A stretch of 46,986 nucleotides of DNA from Chloroflexota bacterium (GTDB lineage Bacteria > Chloroflexota > Dehalococcoidia > UBA2985). The stretch lies in contig JACQTZ010000010.1 of assembly GCA_016210515.1 (NCBI GenBank), forward strand, positions 1 through 46,986. Direction: 5' to 3'. Position 1 is the stretch's first letter; the number at the start of each line of letters is the position of its first letter. The notes beneath the pieces are model-generated. The model searched no databases, was not told where the DNA came from, and saw nothing but the letters and a program-made list of their open reading frames with translations. The translations under genes were made by a program, and so were the position numbers. Shown here in pieces: positions 39,630 to 46,986 of this stretch.

Positions 39630-40808
39630 ATGCAAGTTGCCTATGTGTTGATAGACCATCTCCCGTACAAGGTGGAGATACAGCGCGACCCTGGGCTGAG
39701 ACAGCGTAGAACTATCATCGTTCGGCGCCACGGGTCTCGGCGTATTGTGCTGGATGCTTCTCCTGCGGCAAAGGGGGTCTCCCCCGGAATGTCCCTACAG
39801 GAGGCTCTGGCTCGTTGCAAAGACGCAGTGCCCATAGAAGCGGACGTTGCCAGATACGAGCAGGAGTTCGGCACAATACTGCTGCGTCTTGGTGCTAGAA
39901 GCCCTGTGGTGGAACCTGCTGGACTGGGATGTGCCTATGTCGGCCTAGACGGTCTACAGGACACTTACGGTAGTGAAGAGCGGCTTATGGAGCTGTTGCT
40001 ACAGAGTGTGCCGTCACATCTGGAGCCGCGCATAGGTGTCAGCCAGGGGAAGTTCCCGGCGTATCTTGCTGCTCTCAGCGCTGGATATGGAAGAGCTTAT
40101 AGAACCAGCCAGAACATCAAGGAGTTCGTGTCACCCTGGTCTGTAGACGTGCTCCCCATAGAATGGGGAGTCAAAGCACGCCTGCATAGCTTTGGGCTGA
40201 ACACATTAGGCCAGATGGCAGAGCGGCCCATTGGCCCAATACAAGCTCAATTTGGCAAGGTGGGAGCAAGGATATGGCAACTGGCCCAGGGGATGGACGA
40301 TTCTCCGCTAATCCCTGAGCACCATGAAGAGACAATCCAGGAGTCGCTCACCTTTGCAGCGCCCATTGTGGAGGTCACTACACTTCTGGTGGCAGTGGAC
40401 AGCCTGTTAGGGAGAACCTTCGCCAGGCCAGAGATGCGGGGCAGGTACGCTCGCATCGCCATGCTGGAGGGCACAGTCTATAACAAACTCGCCTGGCAGC
40501 GTCGCATAGTCTTCAAGACGCCCGTGGGCAATAGACGGCAAGCCCTCTTCGTCATCAAATCGTCCCTAGAATCCATCAATTTGCCAGGCCCCCTGGAGGA
40601 TGTCAGCTTAACTCTAAGAGAACTCACGGGAGAAGCGAGTCAACAGGAAAGCCTATTCCGTGATGTTAGACAGAGGCAACGGCTAGGCCAGGCGATAGCC
40701 CAGCTAAAGGTCTCTCAGGGTAGAAACCCCATATACCAGGTCAGGGAGGTGGAGCCGTGGTCAAGGATACCGGAAAGAAGAGTGGTGCTGGTGACATACG
40801 CCCCCTGA
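39630..40808 (+). CDS. imuB: ImuB-like Y-family polymerase homologue
   Basis: 392 aa, ATG 39630. Fold of DinB/Y-family polymerases: Tyr-Val-Leu-Ile-Asp at the N-terminus, Gly-Val-Ser-Pro-Gly-Met-Ser-Leu finger region, and a helix-hairpin-helix-like Leu-Asn-Thr-Leu-Gly-Gln-Met. At the second catalytic site the usual Ser-x-Asp-Glu is Gly-Leu-Asp-Gly, so the essential Glu is missing and the protein is probably inactive as a polymerase. This is the known state of ImuB, which instead bridges DnaE2 and the sliding clamp. Overlaps the next gene by 52 nt. Confidence 0.85.
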   Translation: MQVAYVLIDHLPYKVEIQRDPGLRQRRTIIVRRHGSRRIVLDASPAAKGVSPGMSLQEALARCKDAVPIEADVARYEQEFGTILLRLGARSPVVEPAGLGCAYVGLDGLQDTYGSEERLMELLLQSVPSHLEPRIGVSQGKFPAYLAALSAGYGRAYRTSQNIKEFVSPWSVDVLPIEWGVKARLHSFGLNTLGQMAERPIGPIQAQFGKVGARIWQLAQGMDDSPLIPEHHEETIQESLTFAAPIVEVTTLLVAVDSLLGRTFARPEMRGRYARIAMLEGTVYNKLAWQRRIVFKTPVGNRRQALFVIKSSLESINLPGPLEDVSLTLRELTGEASQQESLFRDVRQRQRLGQAIAQLKVSQGRNPIYQVREVEPWSRIPERRVVLVTYAP

Positions 40809-41044
40809 ATCAACCCACTGCTATCCCTGTGAAGTTCAATGGGGATGGAACACCGGCAGAACTTAGGCTTCGCGGCAAGTGGCTGAAGGTGGAGTCGGTG
40901 GATGACCGGTGGCGAATCGACGACGAGTGGTGGAGGGACGAGCCTGTGAGCCGTATGTACTTCACGTGTGCTGCGGATAGAGGGATAAGAGTAACGGTGT
41001 TCCAAGACCTTGTTACAAAGCAATGGTACGGGCAGAGGATGTGA
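40757..41044 (+). CDS. DUF6504-like small protein of the mutasome
   Basis: 95 aa from GTG 40757, within the 3' end of imuB. Core Pro-Ala-Glu-Leu-Arg-Leu-Arg-Gly-Lys-Trp, Arg-Trp-Arg-Ile-Asp-Asp-Glu-Trp-Trp-Arg-Asp-Glu-Pro-Val, and Tyr-Phe ... Val-Thr-Val-Phe-Gln-Asp-Leu ... Trp-Tyr. This domain is often encoded next to, or fused to, ImuB-type proteins. The TGA shares its last base with the dnaE2 ATG (TGATG), so the four genes are translated in a coupled series. Confidence 0.8.
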   Translation: MVKDTGKKSGAGDIRPLNQPTAIPVKFNGDGTPAELRLRGKWLKVESVDDRWRIDDEWWRDEPVSRMYFTCAADRGIRVTVFQDLVTKQWYGQRM

Positions 41045-44000
41045 TGGGAGATACCACGCAATATGTTGAGTTGCACTGCCACAGCAACTACTCGTTCCAG
41101 GAAGGTGCTTCGTTCATCCATGAGCTTCTTGCTCGCGCCAGAGAGCTTTCATATCCCGCCCTGGCAATTACGGACCACGACAACCTGTGCGGAGCGATGG
41201 AGTTCGCCCAGGCTGCACGTTCTCTAGGAGTCCAGCCTATCATCGGTGCTGAGATCACCCTCACGGGTGGCTATCACGTCACGCTTCTCACCGAGACACG
41301 GCAGGGCTATGGCAATCTGTGCCGTCTGCTATCCTCTGCCAGGATGACCACAGATAGATGGGAGCCGGAGCTTGAACCTCGCTTTCTGGCCGAGCATGCC
41401 CAGGGTTTAATACTTTTCTCCGGGTGTCCCAAAGGCGAGATACCATCCTTTGTCCAGGAAGGCAGGTTACAGGAGGCCGAAGAGGTCGCCGAGAGGTACA
41501 TCCACTGGTTTGGCAGAGAGAACGTATACTTGGAGCTTCAACAGAGCCTTGTATATGGAGATACAGCACGCATTCGTCGTCTGGCCCAGATCGCCCAAAC
41601 CCTGGGAATCGGAATCGTTGCTACCAACAACGTCCACTATCACGTTAGAGAGCGACACCAGCTCCAGGACTGCCTTGTGTCCATCAAGCACCGGAAGAGC
41701 CTGGAGGAGAGTCACAGAGAGAGACGGGCCAACTCCGAGTTCTATCTGAAGTCCCCGGAAGAGATGATGGAGCTATTTCGGGACTACCCAGAAGCCATTG
41801 CCAACACGGTTAAGATTGCCCAGCGATGTGCCAGCTTCGACCTCACAAGAGACCTGGGATACCGTCTACCTGAGTCCCCAGTGCCAGAGGGATATACCCA
41901 GGAAGGATACCTGCGCCAAATGTGCGAGGAGTCAGCTATACGACGGTACGGCGCTGTCAATGAGAAGGTCAAGGCAAGGTTGGACGAAGAGTTCCGTCTG
42001 ATACGTCGTCACAACTTAACCGGCTTCTTGCTCATATACCACGACATCATCCAGCTAGCACGTGAGGTGATGATAGACCTGGGTCTGACCGATAGAGAGA
42101 TACCTCTGGAGGAGAACCCTCCAGGCAGGGGTAGAGGTTCCAGCGTAGCAATGCTAATAGGCTATCTAATCGGCCTCTCCCATATCGACCTCTTGCAGTT
42201 CAACCTCTCCCTGGAGCGTTTCCTGCCAGATGACGACATGGCTTCCGTACCAGATATAGACCTTGACTTTCCCAGGAACATCCGAGAGGAGCTAATCAAG
42301 CGTGTCCATGAGAGGTACGGCTGGGAGCGAGCCGCCCTCACTGGGATGATCTCCATCTACAAGCTCAGGGGCGCAGTGCGCGACCTGGGCCTGGCCCTGG
42401 GATTGCCGATAGACCGGGTGAACAAGCTGGCAAAACGGGCCGAGCACGGTCATGCCGGCAATCTAGCAGCCGAGATGGCTACTCTGCCGGAGTTCAAGAG
42501 AATGGTCAACTCCCCTGTGTGGCGTGACCTGGTGCACTTGGCGGGAGAACTGGACGGATTCCCCAAATACCTGGCACAGCATCCGGGGGGCATGGTCATA
42601 GGCTCGGAACCCCTCACAGACCTGGTGCCAGTCCAGCCTAGCGCCATTAAGGACAGGTATGTGATGCAGTGGGACAAGAACAGCATTGATGACGCTGGAT
42701 TCGTGAAGATAGACTTCCTGGCCCTGGGCGCTCTGTCCCAGATGCAAGAGGCGCTGGACATGATTGAGGAATGCACGGGTCACAGGCCCGATCTCTCTCG
42801 CATAGATTTCGATGACCAGAGCGTCTACGACATGATTTGCAGCGCCGATACCATAGGCATATTCCAGGTGGAGAGCGCTGCCCAGATGCAGACCACCCCA
42901 CGAATCAGGCCCAGGAACCTCTTCGACATGGCCCACGAAGTTGCCGCGGTGAGGCCAGGGGTAGGAGTAAACGATGGCGTGAGCCAGTACATCCGCCGCC
43001 GTAGCGGTGTTGAACCAATAACCTATGAGCATCCCCTGGAACGTAGAGCCTTGGAGCGTACTCACGGGGTAATCCTCTTCCAGGACCAGGTAAACCAGGT
43101 GGCAATGGACGTTGCAGGTTTCTCGCCATTGGAGGCAGACCAGCTAAGGCGTGCCTATGGGCGTCGCAATAGCCTGGAGCTTCTGGAGGCTTACTGGGGG
43201 AAGTTCAAGAACGGTGCTGCCAACAACGGAATCGACGAAGAAACGGCCAAACGAATCTTCTCCAAGTTCAACGGCCACTATATGTTCCCTGAGTCCCATG
43301 CCTTCGCCTTCGGAGTGACTGCATATCAGGCAGCATGGCTGAAGCTGTACTACCCCCTGGAGTTCTACGTCGCCATCTTCAATCAACAGCCAATGGGGTT
43401 CTACAACCTGGAGACACTGAAAGAGGACGCAAAGAGACACGGAATCCCAGTCCTCAATCCCAATGTGAACATGAGCAGTGAGAGGTGTATGCCTGAAGAC
43501 GGCGCTCTACGCCTTGGATTCCTCAATGTGGCATCGGTGGGGCCAACGGCAGCCAAAGCCATAGTTGAAACCAGAAATAGCGATGGGGTGTTCACCTCGA
43601 TTGCGGAGTTCATGCAGAGGTCTGGACTTCATCAACAAGCCCTGGAGAATCTGAGTGACGCCGGGGCCTTTGATTCCCTCGCAAAAGACCGTCGAGCTGT
43701 GAAATGGGAGATTGGTCTGAGATACCGACCTGTGAACGGTCAGTTGGCCCTACCAATGCCCGTGCAGCAGAATATGTTAGACCTTACTCCTCTGTCTGCA
43801 TGGGAGAGCATGGAGACAGAGTATGCGGTTATGGGCCTGCATCCGGCAAGTCACGTCATGGCACATCTCAGGAAACGGCTAGGAAGAAGCGTGACTACCA
43901 GCGCAGAGCTTGTGGGTTTGGAAGATGGGGCGCGAGTGACTGTAGCGGGCTGGGTCATAAGGCGTCAGCGTCCTCTAGGAAATGCAGTGTACGTTACCCT

Positions 44001-44196
44001 GGAGGACGAGTACGGACACTCTCCACTGGTGCTGTGGCCCAAGACCTACGAGCGACTCAGGCACGTGTTCAGGGAGCCTTTGGTAGTGGTAACGGGCGTT
44101 GTGTCACGGAGAGAGGGCACAATGAACGTTGTGGTGACAGGAGCAAGGGGGAGGCCAGTGATTGGGGCTGCTCCAAGGTCGAAGGATTGGAAGTGA
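41044..44196 (+). CDS. dnaE2: Error-prone DNA polymerase III alpha (DnaE2)
   Basis: 1050 aa. ATG 41044 is coupled to the previous stop; an in-frame ATG at 41023 lies inside it and is less likely. PHP domain: Leu-His-Cys-His-Ser-Asn-Tyr-Ser and Ile-Thr-Asp-His-Asp. Polymerase active site: Pro-Asp404-Ile-Asp406-Leu-Asp408-Phe, then Lys-Ile-Asp-Phe-Leu-Ala-Leu. Helix-hairpin-helix near 880-900 and a C-terminal OB fold near 950-1025 (Val-Thr-Val-Ala-Gly-Trp-Val). Length and the absence of an extended tau-binding tail fit DnaE2, the lesion-bypass polymerase of the ImuB mutasome, rather than replicative DnaE. Confidence 0.93.
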   Translation: MGDTTQYVELHCHSNYSFQEGASFIHELLARARELSYPALAITDHDNLCGAMEFAQAARSLGVQPIIGAEITLTGGYHVTLLTETRQGYGNLCRLLSSARMTTDRWEPELEPRFLAEHAQGLILFSGCPKGEIPSFVQEGRLQEAEEVAERYIHWFGRENVYLELQQSLVYGDTARIRRLAQIAQTLGIGIVATNNVHYHVRERHQLQDCLVSIKHRKSLEESHRERRANSEFYLKSPEEMMELFRDYPEAIANTVKIAQRCASFDLTRDLGYRLPESPVPEGYTQEGYLRQMCEESAIRRYGAVNEKVKARLDEEFRLIRRHNLTGFLLIYHDIIQLAREVMIDLGLTDREIPLEENPPGRGRGSSVAMLIGYLIGLSHIDLLQFNLSLERFLPDDDMASVPDIDLDFPRNIREELIKRVHERYGWERAALTGMISIYKLRGAVRDLGLALGLPIDRVNKLAKRAEHGHAGNLAAEMATLPEFKRMVNSPVWRDLVHLAGELDGFPKYLAQHPGGMVIGSEPLTDLVPVQPSAIKDRYVMQWDKNSIDDAGFVKIDFLALGALSQMQEALDMIEECTGHRPDLSRIDFDDQSVYDMICSADTIGIFQVESAAQMQTTPRIRPRNLFDMAHEVAAVRPGVGVNDGVSQYIRRRSGVEPITYEHPLERRALERTHGVILFQDQVNQVAMDVAGFSPLEADQLRRAYGRRNSLELLEAYWGKFKNGAANNGIDEETAKRIFSKFNGHYMFPESHAFAFGVTAYQAAWLKLYYPLEFYVAIFNQQPMGFYNLETLKEDAKRHGIPVLNPNVNMSSERCMPEDGALRLGFLNVASVGPTAAKAIVETRNSDGVFTSIAEFMQRSGLHQQALENLSDAGAFDSLAKDRRAVKWEIGLRYRPVNGQLALPMPVQQNMLDLTPLSAWESMETEYAVMGLHPASHVMAHLRKRLGRSVTTSAELVGLEDGARVTVAGWVIRRQRPLGNAVYVTLEDEYGHSPLVLWPKTYERLRHVFREPLVVVTGVVSRREGTMNVVVTGARGRPVIGAAPRSKDWK

Positions 44197-44636
44197 ACTG
44201 TCCAGTGACTGCATCCTACAGTAATAGGCAATGATCATGAATTATGACAGGTTTATCCGGGACCATCTGCAGGGGTTCCAAACATATTCTCAAATCAGGA
44301 ACTTGGATACTACTGACACCATCTGGTGATAGCTTCGGAGCGTCCAGGGACATTGCCCCGACAGGGCGTCACAATGCCCTCAAGTTCATCGACAACGCCG
44401 ACACGCGGGAGTCGGTGCACCAGAACTGGGACGACGATGTCTTTCGGGTGCCAGGGTAGGCTTCCGCCTGAACCATAGTCCCCCAAACCCCCTCGTGTAA
44501 GTGCCCTTATACGCTATTGCCTCTGGCCCTGGCGTATGAGCGTCCCTATACCCAATCGTTCTGACCCAGTGGGCTTGACTTATCGGCTAGGAGTGCCTAC
44601 GCTCTGCTGTGAAGAGCTTGGAAGCTCTATGCGCTG
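44197..44636. other. 440-bp intergenic region with possible gene remnant and promoter
   Basis: A 30-codon frame from ATG 44237 stops early, and another frame continues with plausible sequence to 44459, which could be a frameshifted relic; neither half is recognisable. The promoter at 44575-44603 serves the next gene. Confidence 0.4.
44575..44603 (+). promoter_or_regulatory. Promoter of the HTH-nurA-herA genes
   Basis: TTGACT (44575-44580), 17 nt, TACGCT (44598-44603). Shares TTGACTTATC and most of the spacer with the promoter at 22560-22588. Confidence 0.55.
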
Positions 44637-44843
44637 ATGAGAGCTACGGCAATGGACGACAGATGGATGACTTTGCAAGAGATTGCGGAATACCTGCAAC
44701 TAAGCAAGGACCTGATCTATCGGCTTGCGCAGAAGGGTAAAATCCCGGCCTCCAAAGTAGGAGGCCGGTGGCGTTTCAAGAAAGAGAAGATCGACCAATG
44801 GGTGGAGAGCCAGGGTCGGGGAACAAACAAGAGCGGGGTGTAA
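44637..44843 (+). CDS. Excisionase-type helix-turn-helix protein
   Basis: 68 aa from ATG 44637, or 63 from ATG 44652. MerR-like winged helix of the excisionase/DNA-binding family: Trp-Met-Thr-Leu-Gln-Glu-Ile-Ala-Glu-Tyr-Leu, Ser-Lys-Asp-Leu-Ile-Tyr-Arg-Leu, Gly-Lys-Ile-Pro-Ala-Ser-Lys-Val-Gly-Gly-Arg-Trp-Arg-Phe, and Ile-Asp-Gln-Trp. Six nt before the NurA-like gene. May regulate the pair or be a mobile-element remnant; no integrase is visible here. Confidence 0.88.
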   Translation: MRATAMDDRWMTLQEIAEYLQLSKDLIYRLAQKGKIPASKVGGRWRFKKEKIDQWVESQGRGTNKSGV

Positions 44844-44849
44844 GATAGC

Positions 44850-45980
44850 ATGCCGAATCCACTATCGGTGCTCACGCCCGCGTTGGACGTCCTCGGAAAG
44901 AACCTCAACATTTTGCCGGCCACAGGATCGGCTGTGGAGGACCTGCAGCACCCTGACCAGGATGAGATTGACGATGTCCTCGTCCACAGAGAAATGGATA
45001 AAGAAGTCACAGCTTTTGCCGAAGAGCCGCAGCCGTCGCCGTCAAACATCTATAGACCAGCCGCGCCTTTACCGCGCCTAGAACGTCACCTTTTCCGTTT
45101 CTTCCTGGATGGAAGCCTTCGGACCTACTTTTTGGCTACAGGCGTTGAGGGAGCCCGAACCTTTCCAATAGAGCTGGCTCAAATTGCGGCTTCGGTGGTT
45201 GTCCGAGATGACCTTGGCCATCTCAGCATTCTGGCGAACGATCGCAAGATATTGCTTCTTGTCCCCAAGGGTGCCCGGGGTGTATCAGATACGGTGTGGG
45301 ACCAGCTAAGAAAGCTCAACACATTGGACGGCATGCTCCAGATCGTAGACTTTGACCTCCCAGATGTAATTAGCGGTGATGAAAAAAAGGACCCTCGTGA
45401 TAAAGCGGGAGGCAAGGCTCGTTTCTTGATGCACAGGATGGAGACTGAGCTTATCAATGCAACAGACCATGTCCGGAACGAGAATAGCTGGCTCATCTTG
45501 GATGGCGCCGTCAAACTCGGGGACTTCATTTCTGCCCCCTACTTGATCGGAGTCGCAAAATCGTTTAGCAAGGAACCGCTCTTCAACTTTGGAGGGAAGA
45601 GATCCGAAAAGAAGGATATCACTACCATCCTGGCAGGCCTGCCTTACGCCCATCGCACTGTAGCCTTTAGGGCTTACGACGGCCAGGTCGCCTTCTGGTA
45701 TGTGAGGCTGTGGGAACAAAAGGATGTGGACTACCCGCTCATGGGCGTGGTTAAAATCGAGCTTCCCCGCCCAGATAGGACACCTGTGCCTTCTGATCTG
45801 GCAGACCTGCTTTCTCGAGCCCTTGTAGCGGAACGGAGTGTTAGCCCCTACGGGCTTGATAGGCGTTGGCATTGCCACATATACCCCATATTCATTGCGG
45901 AGACGGCCACAAAAAACCGATTCTTTTCTCAGCAGGTGCTAATGGGAGCCATTAGGTGGCCCAAGCCTGTTGTACTCTGA
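44850..45980 (+). CDS. NurA-like nuclease domain protein
   Basis: 376 aa, ATG 44850. The first motif is Phe-Phe-Leu-Asp87-Gly-Ser-Leu-Arg, which matches the metal-binding Asp-Gly-Ser of NurA 5'-3' nucleases. The second is Trp-Leu-Ile-Leu-Asp218-Gly-Ala, matching NurA's Asp-Gly-x-Leu strand. Spacing (about 130 residues) is NurA-like. The C-terminal third carries an Ala-His-Arg-Thr-Val strand and a final His-Cys-His-Ile-Tyr-Pro. An adjacent HerA-type ATPase supports the assignment, since the two form the HerA-NurA DNA-end resection complex in archaea and some bacteria. Confidence 0.65.
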   Translation: MPNPLSVLTPALDVLGKNLNILPATGSAVEDLQHPDQDEIDDVLVHREMDKEVTAFAEEPQPSPSNIYRPAAPLPRLERHLFRFFLDGSLRTYFLATGVEGARTFPIELAQIAASVVVRDDLGHLSILANDRKILLLVPKGARGVSDTVWDQLRKLNTLDGMLQIVDFDLPDVISGDEKKDPRDKAGGKARFLMHRMETELINATDHVRNENSWLILDGAVKLGDFISAPYLIGVAKSFSKEPLFNFGGKRSEKKDITTILAGLPYAHRTVAFRAYDGQVAFWYVRLWEQKDVDYPLMGVVKIELPRPDRTPVPSDLADLLSRALVAERSVSPYGLDRRWHCHIYPIFIAETATKNRFFSQQVLMGAIRWPKPVVL

Positions 45981-45996
45981 AGGGCAGGAGGGAGAA

Positions 45997-46986
45997 ATGA
46001 CGAACGAGAACTCGCAAGACCCCGCTCAGGTCGCTGTTGAGGAAGCGCCATCCGAAAGCCCAGAGATAGTGGCACAAACACCCGTTGGGCGGGCCTCTGC
46101 CACTGAGCGGGACCCTAGCACTTCGGACAAGTTCAACTTCTGGCTTTCTCCTGATGTCATAGTGAATCCATTCGACATTGTAGAAGTTGGGCAGGTTGCC
46201 CCCGATAACAAGGCCAGCAAGACCTATGGACTAGTTGCTATCCTCGAACACCGTACCGATGCGCCTAACCACCTTGCCAACTTCATATCTAGTAACTTTG
46301 GCAGCTTGGCCGAGGAGCCAAATACGCCTCGTCAAGGAACGACCATAGCCAAGGTCAACGTCTTGAGCAACAACGCCAACGTCTACATGCCAGTTCCTAA
46401 TGAGCAATTGGTTAGGTTCGCTGATGCCAAGGGTATAGAGGAGGCTCTGGGCATTGACCAGATGGAGGTGAAAAACCGAGTTCCGGCTGGGCTCATAAGC
46501 ATGAGCAACGGGGCTTCGGCTGTTGCCTACATAGACCGTAGGTACATCCTGGGTCCGGAGTCGGCACACATCAACATCTCCGGGATTAGCGGACTGGCTA
46601 CCAAGACCTCCTACGCAATGTTCATCACCCAGTCCATACTTCAGAAGGCGGATGACCCTTCAAAGATAGCCGTTATCGTCATGAACGTGAAGCAGGCAGA
46701 CTTGCTCCATATAGACGAGCGAGGCCCGGTTTTGCCGCCTGAACAGAAAGAGATGTGGGAAAAGCTGGGGCTTGAGCCGAAGCCCTTCGAGTCGGGTAAG
46801 GTTCACTACCTGCTCCCCAGGAGCAAAGATGGGAGGCAGCCTAATAGCTTTTTCCCGCCGGATATCTACCAAATATACGCTTATGGTTTGGAAGCAACGG
46901 CTGATAAGCTGGACCTTCTTTTCAGTGATGTCTCGGATCCTTCTGGGACCATGGAGTCGATCATTGGCGACATCATGATGGGTCTC
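45997..46986 (+). CDS. HerA-like ATPase (partial, runs off the window)
   Basis: The frame is open from ATG 45997 (GGAGGGAG upstream) to the window end, 330 residues so far. Residues about 55-140 resemble the HAS-barrel of HerA (Phe-Asp-Ile-Val-Glu-Val-Gly ... Thr-Tyr-Gly-Leu-Val). A P-loop-like motif at 193-204 reads Asn-Ile-Ser-Gly-Ile-Ser-Gly-Leu-Ala-Thr-Lys-Thr; the usual Gly before Lys is Thr, with an extra spacer, a variant I recall in a DUF87 subgroup. Residues 220-228 form a Walker-B-like hydrophobic strand. Expected to be a hexameric DNA translocase partnering the preceding gene. Walker B and the C-terminal part are outside or uncertain. Confidence 0.75.
   Translation, partial: MTNENSQDPAQVAVEEAPSESPEIVAQTPVGRASATERDPSTSDKFNFWLSPDVIVNPFDIVEVGQVAPDNKASKTYGLVAILEHRTDAPNHLANFISSNFGSLAEEPNTPRQGTTIAKVNVLSNNANVYMPVPNEQLVRFADAKGIEEALGIDQMEVKNRVPAGLISMSNGASAVAYIDRRYILGPESAHINISGISGLATKTSYAMFITQSILQKADDPSKIAVIVMNVKQADLLHIDERGPVLPPEQKEMWEKLGLEPKPFESGKVHYLLPRSKDGRQPNSFFPPDIYQIYAYGLEATADKLDLLFSDVSDPSGTMESIIGDIMMGL

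Overview
This is a high-GC bacterial window that looks like Chloroflexota, probably the Dehalococcoidia lineage. The evidence is indirect: archaeal-type PEP carboxylase, a DUF5679 mini-protein, a SwrC-like RND pump, a GroEL tail ending in proline/methionine, a CIRCE-controlled groESL, and GC-rich palindromic repeats in many intergenic gaps. No taxonomic marker was compared, so the placement is inference.

Layout. 1-6.5 kb is accessory in character: a partial ORF, a divergent sigma-70-like factor, a 52-aa DUF5679 protein, an unknown 308-aa protein, a free-standing DUF3427-DUF3883 protein with a nuclease-like core, and a minus-strand operon of unknown proteins (membrane-associated, coiled-coil/zinc-ribbon, Cys-rich zinc protein, 51-aa protein). 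6.5-7.3 kb is a cluster of palindromic repeats. 7.3-9.2 kb holds prfB, with an intact +1 programmed frameshift, and endonuclease V. 9.2-12.4 kb holds a MITE-like element, a glutaredoxin-like Uxx-stop selenoprotein, tRNA-Asp and an RND transporter. 12.5-22.5 kb is housekeeping and metabolism: PEP carboxylase, cold-shock-like RRM and zinc-ribbon proteins, PLP-binding protein, quinone oxidoreductase, threonine aldolase, methyltransferase, a DUF35/thiolase pair, gamma-carbonic anhydrase and tRNA-Pro.

22.5-25.1 kb is the most unusual part: a probable operon of a polytopic Fe-S-type membrane protein, a PCYCGC lipoprotein and a membrane-anchored DUF1573-like protein. The last is interrupted by an in-frame UGA inside a Gly-Cys-UGA-Pro-Pro motif, and a bacterial-SECIS-like hairpin follows with the same UGA-to-stem distance (11 nt) as I recall for E. 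coli fdhF. I read it as a selenoprotein and the trio as an extracytoplasmic thiol/selenol redox module. A second UGA/SECIS pair lies at 9653-9685. No Sec machinery (selA, selB, selC, selD) is in the window.

25.2-29.2 kb holds groESL, a flippase-like membrane protein and rsmG. 29.8-37.8 kb is one directional cluster that puts lpdA, a four-subunit pyruvate (2-oxoacid):ferredoxin oxidoreductase and the E1alpha, E1beta and E2 genes of a pyruvate-dehydrogenase-type complex under what may be one promoter with a palindromic operator. 38.5-44.2 kb is a DNA-damage locus: SRAP/YedK diverges from a mutasome operon (small ORF, ImuB-like protein, DUF6504, DnaE2) across a promoter carrying a LexA-like box. 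44.6 kb to the end holds an excisionase-type HTH protein and a NurA-like/HerA-like pair, the latter cut by the window end.
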